This document shows positions 44,591 to 54,600 of a stretch of DNA of 64,000 nucleotides, piece by piece. The stretch covers positions 531,055-595,054 of the forward strand of contig NZ_JAMXOF010000003.1 in the NCBI RefSeq assembly GCF_024055595.1. The letters are read 5' to 3'. The position numbers were made by a program, and so were the translations under genes. A model generated the notes under the pieces. That model had not been told where the DNA came from. It worked only from the letters and a program-made list of their open reading frames with translations, and did no database searches. The DNA is from Mucilaginibacter aurantiaciroseus (GTDB lineage: Bacteria; Bacteroidota; Bacteroidia; Sphingobacteriales; Sphingobacteriaceae). The first letter of the stretch is position 1; each line of letters starts with the position of its first letter.

Positions 44591-45159
44591 GCAAGCGGTT
44601 AGAAGATTTAATGAAAAACAATAGGGCGGAATTTGACGACCTGGAACCACGTGCCGATATATGGAATAAAATTGCCATAGAGCTCGACGCATGGGAGGAA
44701 CAACAGCCAACCATAAAAAAGCGCGAAGCAAAAACTTTTTCGCTGGGCTTTGTGCTAAAGGTAGCCGCAACGGTTATTGTAGTGATGGGTTTAGGGTTTG
44801 GCCTGTATTTAAAAAATCAAAAACCGGCAGGGATAGACCTCGCCGATATTAACCCCACCTATGCCAAACAACAGGTACACTACGCCTCGTTGATAGAGAG
44901 CAAACGTACCCGGCTAAAATTGGTTGCCAAATTTGACCCGCAGCTATACAACGAGTTTAACGCGGAACTTTTAAAGATGGACGCCAACTACAAAAAATTG
45001 AATATTGATTTAGCAACCAGCCCAAACCAAGAGCGTGTTTTACGTGCAATGATCCGGAACTTGCAAATACAAACCGAGGTGCTAAATCAGCAATTGAGCG
45101 TTATTGAACAGTTTAATCAAAGTAAAAAGGATCATGAAAATAAAAAAAAAGATATTTAA
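44587..45159 (+). CDS. Single-pass membrane protein, probable anti-sigma factor
   Basis: A 190-residue protein with a cytosolic N-terminus of about 55 residues, one membrane helix at about 57-77 (LKVAATVIVVMGLGFGLYL), and a periplasmic helical part rich in Lys, Gln and Asn. Its start overlaps the sigma factor gene by four bases, the standard place for an anti-sigma factor. No zinc-finger anti-sigma motif is visible. It overlaps the next gene by 26 bases. Confidence 0.75.
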   Translation: MSKRLEDLMKNNRAEFDDLEPRADIWNKIAIELDAWEEQQPTIKKREAKTFSLGFVLKVAATVIVVMGLGFGLYLKNQKPAGIDLADINPTYAKQQVHYASLIESKRTRLKLVAKFDPQLYNEFNAELLKMDANYKKLNIDLATSPNQERVLRAMIRNLQIQTEVLNQQLSVIEQFNQSKKDHENKKKDI

Positions 45160-46501
45160 GCAAGGCCTGCTTGCTGCTATCGCAGTGTTGGCTATTTGCA
45201 GCACCGTTGTTGCACAGGAAACTCCTGTACAACCACCTTCGCTACCACAAGCACCCGAGGTAACCACTCCTAAGATCGACTCGAAAGAGTTTAACAAAAA
45301 GATGGACGATCTTAAAGTTAAAATGCGCGATCTTAAACAAAAGATGAAGCAGAAAAACTTTAATGCGAACAAGGATATGGCCTTCGCTTTTAAAGATTTT
45401 GACAAGAATTTTAGTGAAAGCTTTAAAGTGTTTGACAAAACGTTTACTGAAAGCTTTAAAGATCTCGGCAAAAACTTCGCCGGCAACTTTAGTGATATGG
45501 CCCCAAAATTTTCTGGAGCGTTCAAAAACTTTAATGGGGTAAGATATAGTAATAGTAACAACCTTAACAGCGACGAATACAAAGAGAAGCTTGCCAATGG
45601 CCAGATAATCGAAAAGATTAAAAACTACAGCAAAACTTACAGCGTTGATGGCAACGATGTGTTACAAATAAGCAATAGCTTTGGCAAAATTGTGGTAAAC
45701 ACTTGGGCCAAAAATGAATTTAAGGTTGATGTGCAAATGAAATTCGGATCGGACGATGAGGATTACGTTAATAGTATGATCAACGGTTCAAGCATCAGCG
45801 ATAGCAAAGTAGGCTCTATTGTATCATTCAAAACCAACCTTGCCCGCAATAACGGCAGCAATGGTGATAACCATATGGAAGTTAACTACACCGTTTACAT
45901 ACCCGCGGGCAATGCCGTTGATATCACCAATAAGTTTGGTAATGTTATCCTACCCGATCTGAGTGGTAAAGCAACGGTGCATATATCATACGGTACATTA
46001 AACGCGCAACAGCTTTTAAGTAAAGATAATGATATACGTGTACGTTTTGGCGATGCTAATATTGTAACCTTTAATGGCGGCAAACTGGATGTAGGCTACG
46101 GTAAGGTTAAAGCGGGTACAGTAAGCAATGTAACCGCAATCATATCGTTCGCGGGTTTTAGTGCCGACAGATTAAAAACTTTTGCCGATATCAATATCAA
46201 ATATGGCGACGGGTTTAATATTGGCGCTATAGACAGATCGGTACGTAACCTGACTATTAATGCATCATTCACCAAAATCAAGCTAGACTTTAAAGGCGCC
46301 GATAGTTATAATTTTGATGTTGTAACTAAACTGGGCAGTTTTAATTATAATAACGACAATATAAAGGTAACCGCCAAAACGCCCTCTGACGAAGATAGGG
46401 ACTGGTCGTCGACAACAACATACAAAGGCTACATTGGCAAAAGCAATAGTGATGGCAAAATTGCTATCAACGCAAGCTATACAGACGTGCGCTTTTATTA
46501 A
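45134..46501 (+). CDS. DUF4097-like exported beta-rich protein
   Basis: A 455-residue protein with a signal peptide (MKIKKKIF to VVAQE). A charged helical segment follows with repeated KDFDKNFSESFKVFDKTF-type units (about 60-120). A beta-repeat region from about 165 is of the DUF4097/putative adhesin type, starting with VLQISNSFGKIVVNTW and containing ITNKFGNVILPD. ATG 45134 is chosen as the start because it begins the signal peptide; the frame opens at 45104. It is the third gene of a sigma/membrane/exported-protein operon and a plausible output of it. Confidence 0.8.
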   Translation: MKIKKKIFKQGLLAAIAVLAICSTVVAQETPVQPPSLPQAPEVTTPKIDSKEFNKKMDDLKVKMRDLKQKMKQKNFNANKDMAFAFKDFDKNFSESFKVFDKTFTESFKDLGKNFAGNFSDMAPKFSGAFKNFNGVRYSNSNNLNSDEYKEKLANGQIIEKIKNYSKTYSVDGNDVLQISNSFGKIVVNTWAKNEFKVDVQMKFGSDDEDYVNSMINGSSISDSKVGSIVSFKTNLARNNGSNGDNHMEVNYTVYIPAGNAVDITNKFGNVILPDLSGKATVHISYGTLNAQQLLSKDNDIRVRFGDANIVTFNGGKLDVGYGKVKAGTVSNVTAIISFAGFSADRLKTFADINIKYGDGFNIGAIDRSVRNLTINASFTKIKLDFKGADSYNFDVVTKLGSFNYNNDNIKVTAKTPSDEDRDWSSTTTYKGYIGKSNSDGKIAINASYTDVRFY

Positions 46502-46529
46502 AAACTATTGAATCTATCATAAAAGTTAT

Positions 46530-46556
46530 ACCCCTGCTATAAACGGCAGGGGTTTT
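46530..46556 (+). terminator. Intrinsic terminator after the DUF4097-like gene
   Basis: ACCCCTGC and GCAGGGGT form an eight-base stem followed by TTT. It lies 28 bases past the stop codon and before terC. Confidence 0.85.
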
Positions 46557-46586
46557 GCTATTATTAAGGCATACATTTACACCTGC

Positions 46587-47360
46587 ATGGAAATATTAAC
46601 CGACCCGGAAGCGTGGGTATCGCTTATCACACTAACCGTTTTAGAAATTGTTTTGGGTATTGATAATGTGATCTTCATATCTATATTATCAGACAAGCTC
46701 CCAAAAAAGCAACAGGAAAAAGGCCGCAAACTGGGTTTAGCCATGGCTATGATAACCCGCGTTTTATTATTGCTTACCATTACCTGGGTGATGAAGCTGA
46801 CGGCGCCACTGTTTAGCGTGTCGGGTATATTTAACATTACCGATCCCGAGTGGGTAGAAAAACTGGCCATATCAGGCCGTGACCTGATATTGATAATAGG
46901 AGGTTTATTCCTGATCTATAAAAGTACTGCCGAGATCCACCATAAAATTGAGGGGGATGAAGACGGGGCTAAGAATGTTAAACCACATTCTTTTTGGGCT
47001 ACCATTTTTCAGATCATGCTGCTGGATATTGTATTCTCATTAGATTCGGTTATTACTGCAGTGGGTATGGCTAAACACGTCGAGATCATGGTAGCAGCCG
47101 TAGTGGTTGCCGTTGGTGTGATGATGTGGGCATCAAGTAGTGTGGCAAGCTTTGTAAACAAGCATCCAACTGTAAAAATGCTGGCCTTGTCATTCCTGTT
47201 GTTAATAGGCGTATCATTATTAGCCGAGGCATTTGAACAGCATATCCCTAAAGGATATATCTATTTTGCCATGGTGTTCTCCATTTTGGTAGAGATGCTG
47301 AATTTGAAGATGCGCACAAAACGTGCAAAGAGCGTTAAGGCTGTGCCTACGAAGAAATAA
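46587..47360 (+). CDS. TerC family integral membrane protein
   Basis: A 257-residue protein with about seven helices. It has ITLTVLEIVLGIDNVIFISI near the N-terminus and MLLDIVFSLDSVITAVGMA later; the paired acidic residues in these two motifs define the TerC family, related to metal export (for example Mn in YkoY-type members). No tellurite-resistance cluster is adjacent, so a metal or secretion-metallation role is more likely than tellurite resistance. Confidence 0.92.
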   Translation: MEILTDPEAWVSLITLTVLEIVLGIDNVIFISILSDKLPKKQQEKGRKLGLAMAMITRVLLLLTITWVMKLTAPLFSVSGIFNITDPEWVEKLAISGRDLILIIGGLFLIYKSTAEIHHKIEGDEDGAKNVKPHSFWATIFQIMLLDIVFSLDSVITAVGMAKHVEIMVAAVVVAVGVMMWASSSVASFVNKHPTVKMLALSFLLLIGVSLLAEAFEQHIPKGYIYFAMVFSILVEMLNLKMRTKRAKSVKAVPTKK

Positions 47361-47405
47361 AAAACTAAACGTCATTGCTGTAAAGGTCAACTAATTCGGT
47401 AACAG

Positions 47406-47433
47406 ATTTAGCTTTATAAAATAAAAGCTAAAT
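47406..47433. repeat. Inverted repeat just before the transposase remnant
   Basis: ATTTAGCTTT and AAAGCTAAAT are exact complements with an eight-base loop. It lies four bases before the remnant's ATG and could be part of the old element or a terminator. Confidence 0.45.
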
Positions 47434-47436
47434 GTT

Positions 47437-47672
47437 ATGCAGGACATAAACAACGACCTTACCTTAAAAAACCGAATTTTATTAAAAAAATACCGTTTCC
47501 TTATTGGTGAGTATGAACAAGTAAAACGCGGCGAACACCTACCTTTATGTTTGTTAAGAATTTCTATTCTGCCCATGATACCGATTCAAGAGCGTTCCTG
47601 AAGTATTATAACCTTTTTAAGCATTCAGGAAATGAACGTGACTTGTTACCGGGCAAACGTGGTCCTAAATAG
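47437..47672 (+). pseudogene. Transposase/integrase-type remnant, N-terminal part, frameshifted
   Basis: From ATG 47437 the frame codes MQDINNDLTLKNRILLKKYR and onward to a stop at 47601. After a frameshift near 47545 the protein continues in another frame as FVKNFYSAHDTDSRAFLKYY and then KHSGNERDLLPGKRGPK, ending in TAG at 47672. This helix-turn-helix region ending in a KRGPK motif is typical of Bacteroidota transposase/integrase proteins. The catalytic part is missing. It marks the left edge of the block containing the TonB-receptor locus. Confidence 0.7.
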
Positions 47673-47944
47673 GGTAGCCGCAGGCCCTCGCCTGAACGAT
47701 CAGGAAAATTTCATAGATCTTGTGCTTAGGATTGACGATCGAATTTCAGTATTTCTCGTTATCTGTAAACGAGCTTACAAGCAGAAAATTATTTTTTTTA
47801 ATAATACGGATAGTCGATGGTAGGGCATTTAAAGATGGTATCATCTTTACAAAACACACGCTCAATCCCTAATCATCCTTATTTGCAAAAATATGAGTTT
47901 TTAGTTGAAGGCTCTTATTTAATGATTTGTTAACAATACTGCAT
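47673..47944. other. Gap with no supported gene left of the S41 peptidase
   Basis: A 63-codon open frame ends at 47823, but it overlaps the transposase remnant in another frame and has no recognisable family, so it is not called. The rest is AT-rich. Confidence 0.4.
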
Positions 47945-47952
47945 TAGTTTTG
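47945..47952 (+). promoter_or_regulatory. Probable -7 promoter box of the S41 peptidase gene
   Basis: TAGTTTTG matches TAnnTTTG, 15 bases upstream of ATG 47967. TTG at 47927-47929 lies 15 bases upstream, closer than the usual -33 distance. Confidence 0.45.
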
Positions 47953-47966
47953 TAAAAACAAACCAA

Positions 47967-49364
47967 ATGCAGTTTCCCTTACTTGCTCAAAAAAGGTTTT
48001 TCCTATACCTGGTCCTTTTCATTCCTTTGATCCAAAGCGCCTGCAAAAAGGACACTAATAACAGGCCTGATTATCCGGCAGGTTCCAATGAAAATGCCAA
48101 TACCTGGATACTGGATAGTCTTAAACGTTATTACTATTGGAATGCGGCGATTCCTTCTAATCCTGATATCAGTGTAAAACCGCAGAACTTTTTTGCTTCT
48201 CTGCGCAATCCGGCTGACCGGTTTTCTTATATGGTTATCCCCAATGACCCATCAACCTATTCGCCCAGCAATAAAAGTTTTGGTTTTGACTACAGCACCG
48301 TCCAGGAACAAAGCACTGGAAAGGTGATCGGAATTGTAAAATTAGTACTACATGAGTCCCCGGCTTCCAGGGCAGGCCTGAAACGTGGGGATTATATCCG
48401 CAAAATTAACGGTCAGCAACTCACCAAGGCCAATGCAGTTACTTTGCAGCAGGAAATCCTTAAAAGCACACATTTTTCTTTAGGGCTGGCAGAATTGACC
48501 GGAAGTGCCTGGACAGATACCCGTTCAGTAGAAGTAAGCGCAGGAGTTATATTAGATCAGCGCGAGAATAGTAAAATTATAGAAACTCAAGGTAAAAAGA
48601 TCGGCTACCTCTATTTCCATGACTTCAGCCCCGGACTGGCAAGTTCTTTAAAAACCACATTTGCAAGTTTTAAAAGTGCGGGGATAACTGAACTTATTCT
48701 TGACCTGCGCTATAATTCAGGCGGGCAGGTTGCTGAGGCCGCAGGTCTAAGTGCAATGATCGCCGCAGGAATCAATTATGATATACCTTTTATTACTTAT
48801 AAAGGGAACAGGAACGGCGGTGCCAGAACAGAATCGATTGGAAGTGCCGCGACATTTGACGGTACGGTAAATTTTAATGCCTTATTACAGAATAACCTGG
48901 CCTTAACACGAATCTGTATTTTGGGCACAGCGGCAACAGCTTCAGCGTCAGAGGTAATGATAAACAACCTGAAGCCCTATATGCAAGTGGTGCTTATCGG
49001 CGAAAAGACCAGGGGAAAAGATGAAGCTTCTTTTGCAATTTTTGATGCACGTAACCCCAAGCAGGTACTATGGGAAATGCACCCTATCATTTACAAATTA
49101 TTTAATACCGCCGGGAAAGGCGGGTATAGCGCAGGAATCAGCCCGGACATTATCGTTAACGAAATGGATGTCCTTCCACTTTTGCCTTTTGGGGATGAAA
49201 ATGACCCTTTGGTAAAAGCAGCAATAGCTCGTATTACCGCTATAGCCAGGGTCGCAGTATCCGGTTTACCAAGCGTGAAAACAGGGGCAATGTTTTTCAG
49301 AACGGTTTTAACAGATACACGGAAACTGGCCGCAGAAAACAGTATAGTCATTACCCATCGGTGA
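47967..49364 (+). CDS. S41 family peptidase with PDZ domain, lipoprotein
   Basis: A 465-residue surface or periplasmic protease of the tail-specific (CtpA/Prc-like) family. The lipobox ends at Cys26 (LIQSAC). A PDZ domain spans about 110-170 (ESPASRAGLKRGDYIRKING). The protease core has GYLYFHDFSP and LDLRYNSGGQV. The Ser/Lys dyad is S326 in TASASE and K351 in KTRGKD; the 25-residue spacing matches E. coli Tsp S430/K455. It sits 79 bases before an ECF sigma gene with FecR and a TonB receptor behind. This suggests it may cleave a signalling component; that role is inferred. Confidence 0.92.
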   Translation: MQFPLLAQKRFFLYLVLFIPLIQSACKKDTNNRPDYPAGSNENANTWILDSLKRYYYWNAAIPSNPDISVKPQNFFASLRNPADRFSYMVIPNDPSTYSPSNKSFGFDYSTVQEQSTGKVIGIVKLVLHESPASRAGLKRGDYIRKINGQQLTKANAVTLQQEILKSTHFSLGLAELTGSAWTDTRSVEVSAGVILDQRENSKIIETQGKKIGYLYFHDFSPGLASSLKTTFASFKSAGITELILDLRYNSGGQVAEAAGLSAMIAAGINYDIPFITYKGNRNGGARTESIGSAATFDGTVNFNALLQNNLALTRICILGTAATASASEVMINNLKPYMQVVLIGEKTRGKDEASFAIFDARNPKQVLWEMHPIIYKLFNTAGKGGYSAGISPDIIVNEMDVLPLLPFGDENDPLVKAAIARITAIARVAVSGLPSVKTGAMFFRTVLTDTRKLAAENSIVITHR

Positions 49365-49443
49365 GCAACTTTCAATAGTCTTAAATATTTAACAGTCAGT
49401 TAATATTGATCCCCTAACTTTCCACCATCCAACCTCATAATCT

Positions 49444-50055
49444 ATGAAACAAGAACTGGAAAGTTTTAACCATGAACAAGTACTTGATCTGGTACGCTCA
49501 GGAAATAGTGATGCCTTTCATGAACTATATCGCCGGAACAGGAATAGAGTAACTGGTTTTGCTTATAGATTTCTGCATAACAAGGAGGAAGCAAAAGAGC
49601 TTACGCAGGAAGTATTTGTCAGCCTTTGGGAAAACAGAAAAAAAATAGATGCGTCTAAAGCACCGGAAGTATTGCTGTTCGTCATGGTTCGGAGTAGGTT
49701 CTTGGATTCCTTAAAACGAAAAGCAAGACAATTACATTACCTTGAAAACAAAATTCATGAGGAACCTCATCTCTGCTCGACGGATAACTATATCGATTTC
49801 AAGGACTGTGGCAACATCGTTTCAAAGGCTATCGAAACGCTGCCCAAGCAGGCTAAAATTATCTACCTGTTAAGCCGGGATAACGGGTGGTCGCATAAGG
49901 AGATTTCCGAACATATGAAGCTTTCAAAAAAAACTGTGAATAACCAGATTACAAAATCTACCCGCCATATACGCCACTATTTTATGCATTTTTCTCCTGA
50001 AACTGCATTATCAGCAATCTTTTTTCTGCAGGCTTTTCTTATTGATTTTATTTAA
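49444..50055 (+). CDS. FecI-like ECF sigma factor
   Basis: A 203-residue sigma-70 family factor of the Bacteroidota FecI/expansion type. Region 2 is in FAYRFLHNKEEAKELTQEVF and region 4 is in SRDNGWSHKEISEHMKLSKK. It is expected to be held by the FecR-like protein encoded next and released when the TonB receptor binds its ligand. A 440-bp gap separates it from fecR. Confidence 0.92.
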   Translation: MKQELESFNHEQVLDLVRSGNSDAFHELYRRNRNRVTGFAYRFLHNKEEAKELTQEVFVSLWENRKKIDASKAPEVLLFVMVRSRFLDSLKRKARQLHYLENKIHEEPHLCSTDNYIDFKDCGNIVSKAIETLPKQAKIIYLLSRDNGWSHKEISEHMKLSKKTVNNQITKSTRHIRHYFMHFSPETALSAIFFLQAFLIDFI

Positions 50056-50269
50056 TAACACCTATATCTTAATCTGCTAAATATATTTTAATTGCCCTTA
50101 TGGGCATTTTCCATTTTAAAGTATTCCATACCCTGCCACTAACCTGCCGGTTTTACCAACTCTAAAGTACAGATACCCCTGCCGAAAATATATGTATTAG
50201 GTGCTGAAACCGGAAATTTTCCCGTATCCCGAAATTGCTTTGCTGTAAAACAAAATGCAAAATGGAACA

Positions 50270-50304
50270 GATATAAAAGCGGTTTCAAACTTACTACCTA
50301 TAAA
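50270..50304 (+). repeat. Direct repeat copy 1 in the sigma-fecR gap
   Basis: It contains ATAAAAGCGGTTTCAAACTT followed by ACTACCTATAAA. It matches the copy at 50437-50473 at most positions, including the 16-base block AAGCGGTTTCAA-CTTA allowing one change. Confidence 0.7.
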
Positions 50305-50436
50305 GCACGCTTAGTAAAAGTACGGATGCAATTAATCAGTGAATAAAATGGATTTGTACCTGAAATAAACACAAATTATATTACTGAAAATGAGATTGTT
50401 AAGTACTATTTTAAAATATATTAAAATATAGGATAG

Positions 50437-50473
50437 GTATATAAGCGGTTTCAATCTTACTACATATATAAAC
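50437..50473 (+). repeat. Direct repeat copy 2, adjacent to the fecR start
   Basis: It contains ATATAAGCGGTTTCAATCTT followed by ACTACATATATAAA. The copy lies 167 bases after the first, in the same direction, and just before the GTG start of the FecR gene. It is a candidate binding site for the locus sigma factor or a regulator. Confidence 0.7.
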
Positions 50474-50495
50474 ACATTAAATTCAAAAAGAGATA

Positions 50496-51524
50496 GTGAG
50501 GTATAACGAAGAAATAAAAAAACTGTTTAAACTCTACCTGGAAGGCAAAGCAAGCCGCCAGCAGGAGGAAGTGCTTCTGCGCTTTTTAGGCAGCGGCAAA
50601 AATGATGACAAACAGTTTTCTGAACTGATAGAGAAAGCCTGGGCTGCCGAGCCGTCCTCTCGTGCGGATTCATACGAAATAGACCAGGAGTTTAAAGAGA
50701 TAATGATCGCTTCTGAAAGTAAACAACAAAAGAGAATACTTTGGATCCCAGTGTGGAAATATGCAGCATCGATCGTTTTCGTCTGTTCAGTTGCACTGGG
50801 CTGGTATAGCTATCATAAAAATCAAGTCAAAGCCATAGAGGTAATTGAAATGCTGAGCCGGAGTACTACTCAGGGAGAAAAAATCAAAATCATTCTTTCT
50901 GACAGTACTATAGTGTATTTGGGCAGTTCATCTAAACTTACATGGCCTTCTCATTTTGTGAAAGCACATTACCGTAACATCCATTTGGAAGGAGAAGGTT
51001 TCTTCCAGGTAAAACGCGATACTCTTAGTCCTTTTATTGTGCACTCAGGAAACATGCAAACACGGGTTTTGGGAACATCGTTTAATATTAGTGCCTATAC
51101 TTCGGATAATATATTCAGCATATCGGTACGAACAGGTAAAGTTCGTGTTTCCGAAAATACAAAAGGAGTATTGAAAAGCTTATCCCTGCTTACGCCGGGG
51201 ATGAAGTTGGACTACAATAATCACAATCACCATTATCTAGTCAACACGACGAAAGTAGAGGATGTAAATAGCTGGACAACAAACCGCTTCATTTTTAAGG
51301 ATGCCAACCTACTTACTATGCTTGGTAAATTGGAAAGATATTATAAGGTGCGGTTTGATCTGAAGTCGCCCTGCCTGGCAAACAGTCGCCGATTCAATGC
51401 GACATTTGACAAGAAAAATATAAAAGACATAATGGAACAGCTGCGAATGATGAGCGGCGAGCAAATTCATTACAAGATAATTAATGATACACTAATCACC
51501 ATATGGGGGGAAGGATGTAAATGA
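50496..51524 (+). CDS. FecR-family anti-sigma factor
   Basis: A 342-residue protein that should bind the ECF sigma factor in the cytosol and the TonB receptor's signalling domain in the periplasm. The cytosolic N-terminus is about 82 residues long, followed by a membrane helix at about 83-105. A FecR domain occupies about 120-225 (TTQGEKIKIILSDSTIVYLG to LGTSFNISAY). A C-terminal DUF4974/STN-like domain runs from about 270. The start is GTG. Confidence 0.92.
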   Translation: MRYNEEIKKLFKLYLEGKASRQQEEVLLRFLGSGKNDDKQFSELIEKAWAAEPSSRADSYEIDQEFKEIMIASESKQQKRILWIPVWKYAASIVFVCSVALGWYSYHKNQVKAIEVIEMLSRSTTQGEKIKIILSDSTIVYLGSSSKLTWPSHFVKAHYRNIHLEGEGFFQVKRDTLSPFIVHSGNMQTRVLGTSFNISAYTSDNIFSISVRTGKVRVSENTKGVLKSLSLLTPGMKLDYNNHNHHYLVNTTKVEDVNSWTTNRFIFKDANLLTMLGKLERYYKVRFDLKSPCLANSRRFNATFDKKNIKDIMEQLRMMSGEQIHYKIINDTLITIWGEGCK

Positions 51525-51602
51525 TCTCTTAATTACTTAAAAAGACCTGCGCCAGCAAGGCATCATGGTTGGCAATAAATATAAACGAAACAGACCTTTA
51601 AC

Positions 51603-51630
51603 AAAAAACCGCCCTGCGACAACAGGACGG
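51603..51630 (-). terminator. Hairpin with minus-strand T run between fecR and the TonB receptor gene
   Basis: On the minus strand CCGTCCTG pairs with CAGGGCGG (one mismatch, six-base loop), followed by six T. This points to a transcript running antisense into the gap. On the plus strand it would be a hairpin 26 bases before the receptor start. Confidence 0.4.
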
Positions 51631-51655
51631 CCATAAAAAAAATTGCTTTTAACAC

Positions 51656-54600
51656 GTGAAAATTAAAAAACGCAATCAATCTATGAAAATAGGTTTTTAC
51701 TTAGATATACTAAAATATTTTTTCCTTGAAAGATACGGGGCTGCATCTGCAGTATGCTTGTTGCCTATTATTTTACTCCAGCCGGTATCGGCATATTCGG
51801 CTATCAGGCAGATTTTAGATAAAAAAATCAGCTTGAAGCTGACCTCGGTAAGTATGCCGGTGGGGATTACCGCTTTGGAGGGTAAAGCCAGTTGCGTAAT
51901 CAATTATGATCGAACGATTTTTAGTCCCAGCCAAAGGGTTAGCTTAGACATTAAGGATGCTTTACTACAGGATGCATTAAAGAAACTTTTAACGAATACT
52001 CGTGTAGGGTTCAGGTTTGCAGACGTTAATACCATTATTTTATATAAACTACCTGATCCGGTAAAACAGGGAAAGATTGCAGGCAAGATCTTGGATGATA
52101 AGGGCGAAACACTTCCCGGAGCGTCTATTAAAATTGTTGAAACAGGCGCCGGCACACAGGCCGGTACGGATGGAAGCTATATCTTAAGCGTTAATCCCGG
52201 CACGTATACTTTAGAGATCAGTTACATGTCTTTCCAGACTAAGCGTATAACCGGTGTAATAGTTCTGGAAGGTAAAAGCACTCCTTTACAAATCGCGATG
52301 AAACCTGATTCCAAAGGTCTGAGCGAAGTGATCGTTACGGCAAGTTACCGCAAGGCTTCGGTGGAAAGTTTGCTGGCCCGCCAGAAAAATGCTACCGAGA
52401 TCAGTAACGGGATCAGCGCCGAACAGATTGCAAAAACTCCCGATAGGAATATCGGCGAAAGCTTAAAACGGATCAGCGGCGTAAGTACTATTGATAATAA
52501 ATTTGTTATTGTACGTGGTATAGGCGAGCGTTATAATTCCGCAATGCTGGACGGTGTAATTTTGCCCAGTACAGAGGCGCAAACACGTAATTTTTCTTTC
52601 GACCTGATTCCTTCCAACCTGGTAGACAATGTGGTGGTGAGTAAAACGGTCACGCCTGATATGAACGCCAGTTTCGGTGGCGGTTTGATCCAGATCAATA
52701 CTAAAGATATTCCTAATGAAAATTTTATGAGTTTCACCGCTGGTACCTCTTATAATGACCAGAGTACAGGTAAGGACTTTTTAAGCCATAAAAGAGGTAA
52801 ATATGATTATTTGGGATTTGATGATGGCAGGAGAGATTACCCGAAAGATTTACATCATACCACCCGGACCGTAGAACCAAATAGCACTTTAACAGATGCC
52901 GAGTACCAGAAAAAAGTTGACGACCAAAGTAAAAGGTTTACGAATGACAATTTTACTTTATACAAATATGAAGCCGCCCCTTCGCAAAATTATCAGTTTA
53001 CTATAGGCCGTTTATTTCCCATAGATACGACTTTTAAAAATAAATTAGGCTTTACAAGTGCATTAAGTTATCGCAATACACAATCTATCAATCAGTTTGA
53101 CCAACAACGAAGAGGTGACTGGAATTTTAATTCTAATAACTATGGTGCCTCCTATGATTTCAATACCACTTTAGGCGCATTGGTAAATGTAGGTTTGCAG
53201 TTGGGAAAAAACCGGTTTAGTTTCCGCAATACCTACACCCATTTGTACGATAATACGCTGATCAGGACTATTGGTTACGATAGTGACAATGGAACAGACG
53301 ATCTTTCTAAAGGTTTACCGCCTAACCGTATTCAAGAGGTAGACGACCCTACCTTTACCGACCTTTTGCAAAACAAATTTAGCGGCCAGCATCAGTTGGG
53401 AAGAGTTAAAATAGAGTGGAACGTAGCAAGAACATCTATTGATCGTAAGGAAAAGGATTTAAGTGTAGCCACTCAAGGACCGGTACAGGTGGGAAATGAT
53501 TATCAATATTTCTATGGTACCTCAAAGGTTGGCGAGGAGCGGATCAATCCTACATCGCGTCACAATTATCATAATCAGGAAAAAAATTATTCCTGGAACA
53601 TAGATGCAACAGTGCCATTCTCCGTTTATGGTATTAATAATTCAGTAAAAACCGGGTATTTCGGCATACATAAAAAGTCGACTTTCGACTGGCAGATTGC
53701 ATCGTTAGCGTCTAGTGGTCAATTAGCAGATAGCTTACGCTATATTCCAATTGGCGAAATGATAAATCCCGCTAATTTTGGAGCGAACGGTTATAATTAC
53801 TTGATAACACCTTACTTTTTAGACGCTTATGCGGGTAAAAGTATCACCCAAACCGGCTACTTAATGTTTGATAGCAGGCTTTTGGAAAAATTAAGACTTG
53901 TTTGGGGAATTAGAGGAGAATATTATAAGTACACTGAAATCAAGAATGCTTCTAATGTAATTCAACAAGGTTTTGAATTGCCAGGAGATAAGACCTGGCA
54001 ATGGCTTCCCTCCGCAAACCTTACTTACAGCCCTATCAAGTCAATTAATTTCCGGGCAGCCGTTTCCAGCAGTGTGATCAGGCCGGAGCTCACGGATAAT
54101 AGCCAGTTTTTTAAATATAACCCAAATTTAGGTGCCCTTTTTGGTAACCTGGGACTAACAAGCACCAGGATCAACAGCTATGATGTAAAAACCGAATGGT
54201 TCCCTGGTGCTGGGGAGATTATTTCAGCCGGGGCATTTTATAAAAAGTTTAATAAGCCGACCGAATTGACCTTTATAAGGGTAAATGGCAATATTAACTA
54301 TTACCTTCAAAATGCAGATCAGGCCAAGGTATACGGATTGGAATTTGAATTGAGGAAGAACTTCGGTTTTATTGGTAACAACACTTTTTTAAGTAACCTA
54401 ACGGCTTACGGTAATCTCACACTACAAAAATCAAATGTGATAGCCTCTTATCGTATCACTAATCCAGATCCAAAAGTTGGTGGTGATATTACTGTAAACG
54501 TCAAGCAAAAGCGAACAATGTATGGCCAGTCGCCTTACTTAATCAATGCCGGTTTGCAATATACGGGCAATCATTTCGGCTTAAACGTCTTATACAATAA

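Larger units (their letters stand above)
50056..50495. other. Gap between sigma factor and fecR containing two direct repeats
   Basis: No gene is visible. Two near-identical 35-37-bp sequences lie here in the same orientation, annotated separately. The second ends 22 bases before the FecR start. The gap is otherwise AT-rich. Confidence 0.6.

Noticed and set aside
47632..47823. A 63-codon plus-strand frame after the transposase remnant
   Set aside because: It overlaps the remnant in another frame and has no signal, motif or family. It is probably chance or decayed element sequence.
50270..50473. Start of a CRISPR array
   Set aside because: There are only two repeat copies, 132 bases lie between them, and no cas genes are present.
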